A DNA stretch of 11,976 nt, from positions 1-11,976 of the forward strand of contig SLSQ01000252.1 of the NCBI GenBank assembly GCA_007130355.1, read 5' to 3'. Position numbers and translations under genes: made by a program. The notes under the pieces are model-generated. The model did not search any database. It was not told the DNA's origin and saw nothing but the letters and a program-made list of their open reading frames with translations. The first letter of the stretch is position 1. Every line of letters begins with the position of its first letter. Positions 1 through 6,071 of this stretch are shown one piece after another. Source of the stretch: Trueperaceae bacterium. Its GTDB lineage: Bacteria > Deinococcota > Deinococci > Deinococcales > Trueperaceae.

Positions 1-965
1 AGGACGGGACGGGCGACGCGCCGCGCGACCGGCTCTCCGGCTACGACCTGGCCGACCTGACGCGCGACGACTCCGCCTCGCTCGCCGCCACGCCCGACCG
101 GGCGGTCGACCTGGGCGCCCGCGTCGCGGGCGCCGGCGTATCCGGGTTCGACGCGCCGGACGCCCTCTGCGCCGTGCGCGCGACGGTGTCGGCCGACGGC
201 GCCTGGATCGGGCTGCTGCACCGCGCCGACGCCTGCGGCGGCAGCGCCAGCGACGTGCAGGCGCTGCTGCTGCGGACCGATCCGGCGCCCGGCACGAGCG
301 ACGTGGTGGCCGACCCGAGCGTGGCGTACGCGCCGTTCCCGCCCGTCTTCGTCACCGTGAGCGGCCGTCCGGCCGCCGTGTGGGCGCGACCGGACGGCGA
401 TCTGTGGCGCGCCTACCTGGACGCCTCCGACCCGCCGGTCGCGCCGCTCGGGATCGAGGCGGCGTCGGATCCGCTCGACCTGCGGGCGGGCCGCGACGGG
501 CTGCTGGGCGGCTGGTCGAACGCGGTGGCCTGGATCGCGCTTCCGAACGGGTCCGGCGCGCCGGAGGACGAGGACGCCGATCCGGTGGTCCGTTCCGACC
601 TGGACGACGGTCCTCTGCTCGCCCTGGTCGATCCCGGCACGCTTCCGGGCACGCCGCTGCTGTACCGCACCGACACGGAGTTGCGGGTGCGACCGTCCCC
701 CACCGCCACCGGCCAGGAGGGCGCCGCGCGCGTGACCGACCTGGTGGCGGCGACGGTCGGTCCGTACGACTACGCGCACGCGCTCGGTCCGGAGCGGGTC
801 ACGGCGTTCGACCTGCTGGCCTGGTTGGGGCGCGACCCCGACGACCGCGAGGCGCCGTCCACGGTGCCGCAGGAGCGGCTGCCGGCGGGCGACGGGCACG
901 GCCTAGACGAACCGGTCGCGATCGACTGGACGTTCGTGGCGCGCGACGAACCGCCCGCGCCCTAG
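1..965 (+). CDS. 3' part of an unrecognised protein, 5' end outside window
   Basis: The reading frame is open from the first complete codon at base 3 to TAG at 963-965, giving about 320 residues of the C-terminal part. No start codon need lie in the window; the first GTG in frame is at 174. The protein is rich in Asp, Gly, Ala and Pro. It has segments such as TVSADGAWIGLLHR and the phrase RPAAVWARPDGDLW, which resemble blades of beta-propeller (TolB/WD-like) proteins, but the resemblance is weak. I see no catalytic motif and no transmembrane segment. The acidic, repeat-like composition would suit an extracytoplasmic protein, but the N-terminus that would show a signal peptide is missing. It converges on plsX with only 58 bp between the stop codons. 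Codon use matches the neighbours. Function is unknown; I am confident only that it is coding. Confidence 0.75.
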   Translation, partial: DGTGDAPRDRLSGYDLADLTRDDSASLAATPDRAVDLGARVAGAGVSGFDAPDALCAVRATVSADGAWIGLLHRADACGGSASDVQALLLRTDPAPGTSDVVADPSVAYAPFPPVFVTVSGRPAAVWARPDGDLWRAYLDASDPPVAPLGIEAASDPLDLRAGRDGLLGGWSNAVAWIALPNGSGAPEDEDADPVVRSDLDDGPLLALVDPGTLPGTPLLYRTDTELRVRPSPTATGQEGAARVTDLVAATVGPYDYAHALGPERVTAFDLLAWLGRDPDDREAPSTVPQERLPAGDGHGLDEPVAIDWTFVARDEPPAP

Positions 966-973
966 GCGCGGGC
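953..973. terminator. GC-rich hairpin over the stop codon between convergent genes
   Basis: GCCCGCGCC (953-961) is perfectly complementary to GGCGCGGGC (965-973), leaving a 3-nt loop that contains the first bases of the TAG stop. A second, weaker hairpin follows: CGCCGC at 1002-1007 with GCGGCG at 1014-1019. Neither is followed by a T-run, so this is not a textbook intrinsic terminator. The position between convergent genes suggests a bidirectional transcription end or an mRNA 3'-end stabiliser. Confidence 0.4.
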
Positions 974-1023
974 CGAGCTCGCTCCCCTCCGGATCGTTCC
1001 CCGCCGCCTCGCTGCGGCGCGGA

Positions 1024-2034
1024 TCACTCCTCCGCCGCGACCACCTCGGCCAGGTCGGTCATCGCCTCGGCGATCCGGGGCACCAACCGCTCCTGGGCGG
1101 TGCGATGCGCGAACCGGAGCGCGTTGCGGACCGCGCGCGCGTCGCTGCTGCCGTGCCCGATGAACGCCGGCGCGCCGACGCCGAGCAGCGGCTGCGCGCC
1201 GTAGGTCGAAGGGTCCAACCGCTCGGCCACCTTCCGCAACGCCGGCTTCAGCAGCAGCCCGCCCAGCCGGGCCCGCAGGCTGCTGCCGACCGCCTCGCGG
1301 ATCCAACCGAACAGGATCTTCGCCTCCCCTTCGGCCAGCTTCAGCACCACGTTGCCGGTGAACCCGTCGGTCACGATCACGTCGGTCGTGCCGGCCAGCA
1401 CGTCGCGGCCCTCGACGTTGCCGTGAAAGCGGATGCCGGGGGTCGCGGCCAACAGCGGGTGCGCCGCGCGCACCAGTTCGTTGCCCTTGCCGGGTTCTTC
1501 GCCGATCGACAGCAGGCCGACGCTCGGGTCCTCGGTCCCGAACGCGATGCGGGCGTAGTGGGCGCCCATCACCGCGAACTGGCGCAGCATGCGGGGGCGC
1601 ACGTCGGCGTTCGCGCCGACGTCCAGCAGCGCCGCGTCGCCCTTCTGGGTGGGGACGTTGGCGACGATCGCGGGCCGCTCGACCCCCTTCAGGCGACCGA
1701 GGACCAGCAGCGCGGCGGCCATGGTGGCGCCGGAGTGCCCCATCGACACGAACCCCGAGGCGCGTTCCTCGCGCACCTCGCGGGCGGCGACCACGACGCT
1801 GGCGTCGTTGCGGCGGCGGATCTCCGAGGCGTGTTCATTCATGCCGATCACGTCGCCGGCCGGCACGACCGGCAGGTCGACGCCGCGTTCGTTCATGGCG
1901 GCGGCGAGCACGTCCGGATCGCCGACCAGGACGACCGGGACGCCCTCCGCGTGCGCCTGCGCCGCGCCGTCGACGGCGGCGTCGGGCATGCGGTCTCCGC
2001 CCATGGCGTCGAGGGCGACGGGGAGTTCGGGCAT
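1024..2034 (-). CDS. plsX: phosphate acyltransferase PlsX
   Basis: Predicted 336-aa PlsX, the cytosolic, membrane-associated enzyme that converts acyl-ACP and phosphate to acyl-phosphate, the first step of phospholipid synthesis in the PlsX/PlsY route. Family hallmarks are clear: ALDAMGGD at residues 7-14; SMGHSGATMAAALLVLGRL at 97-115 (commonly SAGNTGALMA in relatives); LLDVGANADVRPRMLRQFAVMG at about 136-157; GLLSIGEEPGKGNEL near 173-187; and the GNVEGRD...DGFTGNVVLK block at 205-232. Length matches the family (about 330-350 aa). I chose ATG at 2034-2032 because a TANNNT box (TATGCT) lies exactly 7 nt upstream and there is no Shine-Dalgarno. An in-frame ATG at 2046-2044 (340 aa) overlaps that box and is less likely. 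In many bacteria plsX sits with fabD/fabG/acpP; here it diverges from a pseudouridine synthase gene. The identification is secure. Confidence 0.96.
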   Translation of the reverse strand: MPELPVALDAMGGDRMPDAAVDGAAQAHAEGVPVVLVGDPDVLAAAMNERGVDLPVVPAGDVIGMNEHASEIRRRNDASVVVAAREVREERASGFVSMGHSGATMAAALLVLGRLKGVERPAIVANVPTQKGDAALLDVGANADVRPRMLRQFAVMGAHYARIAFGTEDPSVGLLSIGEEPGKGNELVRAAHPLLAATPGIRFHGNVEGRDVLAGTTDVIVTDGFTGNVVLKLAEGEAKILFGWIREAVGSSLRARLGGLLLKPALRKVAERLDPSTYGAQPLLGVGAPAFIGHGSSDARAVRNALRFAHRTAQERLVPRIAEAMTDLAEVVAAEE

Positions 2035-2047
2035 GGGGCGCAGCATA
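2035..2047 (-). promoter_or_regulatory. leaderless -10 box of plsX
   Basis: On the minus strand TATGCT (complement of 2042-2047) precedes the ATG at 2034 by 7 nt (2035-2041). No ribosome binding site is visible. Leaderless genes in Deinococcus are known to have TANNNT just before the start codon. No recognisable -35 hexamer is seen 16-18 bp further upstream. Confidence 0.6.
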
Positions 2048-2173
2048 CCGGGGTCCGCCCGGCGTGCGCCGCGTCCCTCGCTCGCGCGGGTCCGACGTGC
2101 GGGGTTCCGGCGCGCGCGGGGTCGGCGCTCGTGCGCGGCACGCCCGCGCACCGGGTGGCGGACGCCGCTCGGG

Positions 2174-2189
2174 TACGCTCCCGTCCGTG
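2174..2189 (+). promoter_or_regulatory. leaderless -10 box of the pseudouridine synthase gene
   Basis: TACGCT (2174-2179) is followed by a 7-nt spacer and GTG at 2187-2189. There is no Shine-Dalgarno. The box therefore fixes both the promoter and the start codon, with the same geometry as the plsX promoter facing it across the spacer. A 12-bp perfect palindrome, CGTCCGTGGACG (2182-2193), is centred on the start codon and could be an operator or chance. Confidence 0.6.
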
Positions 2190-3125
2190 GACGTACGCAG
2201 TTTCGAGGCCCCCGCCGGCGAACGGCTGGACGTGGCGATCGCCCAGGCGCTCGCGCTGTCGCGGACCGCCGCGAAGGCGCTGGTCGACGACGGGTACGTG
2301 ACCCTCGACGGTCGCCCGGTCGGCAAGCCGGCCACGAAGTTGCAGGGCGGCGAGATCGTCTCGGCAATCGTGCCGCCCTCCCGGCCGGCGCTGGTCGAGG
2401 CGGAACCGATCGAGGTCGCGATCCTGTTCGAGGATCCCGACCTGGCGGCGATCGACAAGCCGCCCGACCTGATCGCGCACCCGACCGCCACGGTCCGGAC
2501 CGGCACGGTCGTGAACGCGCTCTTGGGTCGCATGGAGCTCGCCAAGGAGGACACGTACGACCCGCACCGGGACGACTACCGGCCGGGGATCGTGCACCGG
2601 TTGGACAAGGACACCAGCGGCGTGATGGTGGTCGCCAAGAACGACGCGGCGCACCGCGCGCTCTCGGACGCGTTCAAGAAGCGGCTGACCGTCAAGGAGT
2701 ACGTGGCGATCGCGCGCGGCGACCTCGAGGACGAGGTACGCCTCGACGCCCCGATCGGCCGGCATCCGGTCGAGCGGCAACGGATGACGGTCGGCGGCGG
2801 CAACCCGAAGGAGGCGTCGACCTCGTTCCGGGTACTGGCGCGCGCGCCGGGGCACGTGCTGGTAAAGGCCACGCCCCGTTCGGGCCGCACCCACCAGATC
2901 CGGGTGCACCTGGCGCACCTGGGCGCCCCGATCGTCGGCGACGTGGTGTACGGCCGCGCCAGCGAGCAGATCGGCCGCCAGGCGCTGCACGCCTTCCGCC
3001 TGACGCTGCCGCACCCGCGCGACCATCAGGCGATCGCCTTCTTCGCGCCGGTCCCGGCGGACATGGTGTCGGCCTGGCTGGCGCTGGGCGGGTCGTGGCC
3101 GGTCGAGGGGGAGCCGGACCTGTGA
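2187..3125 (+). CDS. RluA/RluD-family RNA pseudouridine synthase
   Basis: 312-aa protein of the RluA superfamily, which isomerises specific uridines in rRNA or tRNA to pseudouridine. Residues about 10-60 form an S4 RNA-binding domain (ERLDVAIAQALALSRTAAKALV, then GYVTLDGRPV). The catalytic domain follows, with IAIDKPPDLIAHPT-like motif I near 87-100 (here AAIDKPPDLIAHPT), the catalytic signature HRLDKDTSG at 137-145 with nucleophile Asp140, and SGRTHQIRVHLAHLGAPIVGD further on. An S4 domain plus catalytic domain and this length match RluD, which modifies the helix 69 loop of 23S rRNA, but RluC- or YlyB-type paralogues cannot be excluded, so no symbol is given. The GTG start at 2187 is chosen because it follows a leaderless TANNNT box and gives the normal family N-terminus; upstream in-frame starts would add a non-homologous Arg-rich tail. 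Confidence 0.93.
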   Translation: MDVRSFEAPAGERLDVAIAQALALSRTAAKALVDDGYVTLDGRPVGKPATKLQGGEIVSAIVPPSRPALVEAEPIEVAILFEDPDLAAIDKPPDLIAHPTATVRTGTVVNALLGRMELAKEDTYDPHRDDYRPGIVHRLDKDTSGVMVVAKNDAAHRALSDAFKKRLTVKEYVAIARGDLEDEVRLDAPIGRHPVERQRMTVGGGNPKEASTSFRVLARAPGHVLVKATPRSGRTHQIRVHLAHLGAPIVGDVVYGRASEQIGRQALHAFRLTLPHPRDHQAIAFFAPVPADMVSAWLALGGSWPVEGEPDL

Positions 3126-3155
3126 ACGCGCGGCGCAGGTTCGTGCCAAGATAAG

Positions 3156-3176
3156 ACCGAAACGCGGTACCGAAAC
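3156..3176 (+). repeat. two ACCGAAAC direct repeats upstream of the PAS fragment
   Basis: ACCGAAAC occurs at 3156-3163 and again at 3169-3176, 13 bp apart. It lies in the 80-bp gap between the pseudouridine synthase stop and the PAS-fragment start. No convincing -10/-35 pair is visible here. The repeats could be a regulator site for the signalling gene downstream, or chance. Confidence 0.3.
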
Positions 3177-3205
3177 CGTCGGCTCGTCGGGCTCTTGGGG
3201 GGCAC

Positions 3206-3361
3206 ATGGCCGTGAACGCGGTTCCTCTGGAACACGTCATCTTCCGTACGTTGCGTCATCCGGTGCTCCTTCTCGACGAGGAGCGGCGGATCACCGTCGG
3301 CGGCCGAACGGCGACCGAGGACCTCCAGCTCGACTTCGGGCGCCTCCCTGAGAGGACCTGA
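3206..3361 (+). CDS. 51-aa PAS-domain fragment, probable gene remnant
   Basis: Small frame from ATG at 3206 to TGA at 3359-3361, with a G-run (GGGGGG, 3197-3202) just upstream that could bind the ribosome. The stretch HPVLLLDEERRITVGGRTA followed by TEDLQLDFGRL matches the opening half of a PAS domain (pattern: PVLVLD..GRI..ANRAAE.LLGLD..RL). The second half of the fold is absent. The frame is the same as that of the REC-PAS-PAS-HD-GYP gene: only TGA plus two codons (TCG TCG) separates them. It therefore looks like what is left of a larger PAS sensor after a deletion, or the 5' end of a once-fused gene now split by a stop codon. It could still be translated and coupled to the next gene, whose ribosome binding site lies inside its last codons. 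A free half-PAS is unlikely to fold alone. Confidence 0.6.
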   Translation: MAVNAVPLEHVIFRTLRHPVLLLDEERRITVGGRTATEDLQLDFGRLPERT

Positions 3362-3367
3362 TCGTCG

Positions 3368-5248
3368 GTGGCCGACGCGTTCCGCATCCTGCTGATCGAA
3401 GACTCCCCGGCCGACGTGGCGCTGGTCCAGGAGCTGCTCGGCGAAGGGACGGACCGTCCCTACGACGTGACCCACGTGCCGCGCCTCGCGGACGGCGCGG
3501 CGTACCTGCGGCGACACGAGGTCGACGTCGCCGTCCTCGACCTGCTGCTGCCCGACGCGGAGGGCCTGGGCGCCTATCGCGACCTGCAGGAGGCCGTGCC
3601 GGAACTGCCGGTGGTCGTCCTGAGCGGTCGCGACGACGTCGAGCTCGCCACCGGCTGCGTGCGGGAGGGCGCCCAGGACTACCTGCTGAAAGGCACGTTC
3701 GGAGCGTCGGTGCTCGAGCGCGCCCTGCGCCACGCGGTCGAACGCTCCCAGCTGCAGCGGGAGCTGCGCGCGAGCGAACGCCGCTTCCGGAACCTGGTCG
3801 AGCACGCCGCCGACGGCGTCACCCTCTTCGACCGCGCCGGCCGGCGCACCTACCACGGCCCGTCCTACACCCGCATCCTCGGGTACGCCCCGGACGACGG
3901 CCTGGGCGAGGACCGGGCCGACCGGGTGCACCCGGACGACCGGCTGCGCGTCCGCGGGATCGTCTTCGGCCTCGCGCCCGGAGCGCGCGCCGAGCTGCGC
4001 TACCGGTACCTGCACGCCGCAGGGCACTGGGTCTGGCTCGACGCGACGGTCTCGAACCTGCTGCACGATCCCGCCGTCGGCGCGTTCGTCCTGAACTACC
4101 GCGACGTGACCGACGAGGTGCGCGCCGCCGAGGAGCGCGAGCGCCTCCTGAAGCAGGAACGGCGTGCCCGTCGCGACGCCGAGGCGGAGCGACGCCGCCT
4201 CGAGCGTCTGGTCGAGCGGGCGCCGACGGCGATGGCGACCGTGGTCGGTCCGGACCACCGCTTCGAGCTCGCCAACGCCGGCTTCCTCGAGACGTTCGGC
4301 CGTTCGGATCTCGAGGGTCGACCGTTCGCCGCGGCGTTTCCGGAGCTCGACCGGCAGGAGTGGACGACGGTCCTGGACCGCGTGCGGCGACGGGGCGAAC
4401 CGTTCGCCGAGCGGGCCAAGGACCTCGACGTGGTGCGCGATGGGACGGGCCGTGCCACGCACCTGTACCTGGACGTCGAGTTCCAGCCGCTGCTGGACGC
4501 CGACGGCGAAGCGACCGGCATCCTGCTGCACGCGGTCGACCTCACCGAGGCGATCCGGGCGCGGCAGGAGGCGGAACGCCTCAGCAGCGAGCTGCGGACG
4601 GCGTACGACCGCACGATCGAAGGGTGGGCCCGCGCGCTCGACATGAAGGACGAGGAGACCGCCGGGCACAGCCAGCGCGTGACCGACATGACGGTGCGGT
4701 TGGCGCGGCACCTGGGCGTCGCGGGCGAGGCGCTGACGCACCTACGGCGCGGCGCGCTGCTGCACGACATCGGCAAGATGGGCGTTCCGGACGAGATCCT
4801 GCTCAAGCCCGGCCGCCTGACGCCGGAGGAGTTCACCGTGATCCAGGGCCACACCGACCTGGCGTGCACCCTGCTGCGCCCGATCCCGTTCCTGCGCCAG
4901 GCGCTCGACATTCCCTACGCCCACCACGAGAAGTGGGACGGGAGCGGCTACCCGCGGGGCGTGGCGGGGGACGCCATCCCCTTCGCCGCCCGCATCTTCG
5001 CGGTGATCGACGTCTTCGACGCGCTCACCAACGACCGACCGTACCGGCCGGCCTGGAGCGAATCGGAGGCGCTCGAGCACGTTCGCAGCGGCCGCGGTCG
5101 CCACTTCGACCCGCAGGTGGTCGACGCGTTCCTGGAGCTGCACGCGCGCGGCGGCTTCGTGCGGGACCGGACGGCGGGCACGGACGCCCCGGCGGACGCG
5201 GAGGCCGACCGGTCCGTCCCGCGCGACCGCCAAGGGCGCCGACCGTAG
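3368..5248 (+). CDS. response regulator REC-PAS-PAS-HD-GYP, predicted c-di-GMP phosphodiesterase
   Basis: 626-aa cytosolic signalling protein. Receiver domain at about 5-125 with acidic pocket Glu11/Asp12, phosphoacceptor Asp58, Ser86 and Lys108, all in expected places. PAS domain 1 with PAC-like end at about 136-250; Arg/Glu-rich coiled coil 250-283; PAS domain 2 at about 284-395; HD-GYP domain at about 415-595. The HD-GYP domain keeps Glu430, His434, the HD pair His466-Asp467, Lys470, His495, the HHEKWDGSGYP motif at 519-529 and Asp548. This is the full metal-ligand pattern of active trinuclear-iron enzymes such as PmGH. The likely reaction is hydrolysis of cyclic-di-GMP to pGpG or GMP, switched by phosphorylation from an unlinked kinase and tuned by whatever the PAS domains sense. 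The start is GTG at 3368 with AGAGGA (3351-3356) 11 nt upstream; the downstream sequence begins ADAFRILLIEDSPAD as expected for a receiver. No histidine kinase gene is adjacent. Confidence 0.94.
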   Translation: MADAFRILLIEDSPADVALVQELLGEGTDRPYDVTHVPRLADGAAYLRRHEVDVAVLDLLLPDAEGLGAYRDLQEAVPELPVVVLSGRDDVELATGCVREGAQDYLLKGTFGASVLERALRHAVERSQLQRELRASERRFRNLVEHAADGVTLFDRAGRRTYHGPSYTRILGYAPDDGLGEDRADRVHPDDRLRVRGIVFGLAPGARAELRYRYLHAAGHWVWLDATVSNLLHDPAVGAFVLNYRDVTDEVRAAEERERLLKQERRARRDAEAERRRLERLVERAPTAMATVVGPDHRFELANAGFLETFGRSDLEGRPFAAAFPELDRQEWTTVLDRVRRRGEPFAERAKDLDVVRDGTGRATHLYLDVEFQPLLDADGEATGILLHAVDLTEAIRARQEAERLSSELRTAYDRTIEGWARALDMKDEETAGHSQRVTDMTVRLARHLGVAGEALTHLRRGALLHDIGKMGVPDEILLKPGRLTPEEFTVIQGHTDLACTLLRPIPFLRQALDIPYAHHEKWDGSGYPRGVAGDAIPFAARIFAVIDVFDALTNDRPYRPAWSESEALEHVRSGRGRHFDPQVVDAFLELHARGGFVRDRTAGTDAPADAEADRSVPRDRQGRRP

Positions 5249-5269
5249 CCGCTCCCGTGCGTCCGTACC

Positions 5270-5291
5270 GCGGAGGGGTATCGTCCTCCGC
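5270..5291 (+). promoter_or_regulatory. leaderless promoter within a 7-bp inverted repeat (SDR gene)
   Basis: TATCGT (5279-5284) precedes the SDR ATG (5292) by exactly 7 nt, the same geometry as the plsX and pseudouridine synthase promoters. GCGGAGG (5270-5276) and CCTCCGC (5285-5291) are perfect inverted repeats that flank this box. If the mRNA starts at or near the ATG, the repeat exists only in DNA and would suit a dimeric repressor covering the -10 region. The GGAGG is too far from the ATG (15 nt) to be a normal Shine-Dalgarno. Confidence 0.55.
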
Positions 5292-6071
5292 ATGAACCAC
5301 GCCAACCTGTTCGACCTGACCGGCCGTACCGTCGTCGTGATCGGCGCCGGCAGCGGCATCGGCGCCGCCGCCGCGCAAGGGGTCGCCGCGTTCGGCGCGC
5401 GCCTGATCGCCGGCGACCTCCAGGCCGACGCCGCCGAGAGCACCGCGGCGAAGGTCCGCGAAGCGGGTGGCGAGGCCAGCGCCCACGCGGTCGACGTGAC
5501 CGACCGCGCCAGCGTCGAAGCGCTGCTGGACGCCGCCGGCGAGGTCGACGCGCTGGTCGCGACGCCGGCGGTGAACGTGCGCAAGCCGCTGCTGGACACG
5601 ACCCTCGACGAGTTCCGCAAGGTGGTGCGGCTGAACCTGGAGGGTTCGTTCCTCGCCATGACCGCCGCCGGCCGGCGCATGCGGGCGCGCGGCAAGGGCA
5701 GCATCGTGCTGCTGTCCAGCATCCGCAGCCAGGTGGTCGAACCCGGCCAGGGCGTCTACGCCGCCACCAAGGCGGGCACGCTGCAGATGGCGCGGGCGTT
5801 GGCGGCCGAGCTGGGGCCGGAGGGGGTGCGCGTGAACGCGGTCGCGCCGGGCGTGGTCGAGACGCCGCTGACCGCGCCGATCAAGGAGAACCCCGACTGG
5901 TACCGGGCGTACGCCGAAAAGAGCGCGCTGAAGCGGTGGTCCACGCCCGACGAGCTGGTCGGTCCGATCGTGTACCTGTGCAGCGACGCCAGCAGCTTCG
6001 TGACCGGCACCCTGCAGATCGTCGACGGCGGCTGGACGGCGGTCGACGGCCGTTTCGACCCGCCGCTGTGA
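5292..6071 (+). CDS. short-chain dehydrogenase/reductase (classical SDR)
   Basis: 259-aa NAD(P)-dependent oxidoreductase with a Rossmann fold. The nucleotide-binding motif is GAGSGIG at 18-24, but the usual Thr before it is Ile17. Asp42 at the end of the second strand favours NAD(H) over NADP(H). The catalytic set Asn115-Ser143-Tyr156-Lys160 (YAATK) is present, and PGVVETPLT and the C-terminal FVTGTLQIVDGGW segment are typical of FabG-like members. The usual NNAG structural motif is replaced by ATPA (residues 90-93), followed by VNVRKPLLD, where relatives read NNAGI..RKP. Length matches the family. The substrate cannot be told; sugar, polyol or hydroxy-acid dehydrogenases are all possible. 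It has its own leaderless promoter and overlaps the M20 gene by 4 nt (GTGA), so the two are probably co-translated and act in one pathway. Confidence 0.92.
   Translation: MNHANLFDLTGRTVVVIGAGSGIGAAAAQGVAAFGARLIAGDLQADAAESTAAKVREAGGEASAHAVDVTDRASVEALLDAAGEVDALVATPAVNVRKPLLDTTLDEFRKVVRLNLEGSFLAMTAAGRRMRARGKGSIVLLSSIRSQVVEPGQGVYAATKAGTLQMARALAAELGPEGVRVNAVAPGVVETPLTAPIKENPDWYRAYAEKSALKRWSTPDELVGPIVYLCSDASSFVTGTLQIVDGGWTAVDGRFDPPL

Noticed and set aside
2035..2367. N-terminal extension of PlsX on the minus strand
   Set aside because: The extension is Arg/Pro-rich, runs into the opposite gene, and PlsX hallmarks begin directly after ATG 2034.
3026..4741. Long open frame on the minus strand opposite the HD-GYP gene (and similar antisense frames at 7303-9171 and 1893-3149)
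   Set aside because: Low-complexity Arg/His/Val-rich translation caused by GC-rich third positions of the plus-strand genes; no family motif.
5936..6067. Longer N-terminus for the M20 protein
   Set aside because: It lies wholly within the SDR coding region and has no resemblance to the family; GTG 6068 gives the normal N-terminus and a GTGA overlap.
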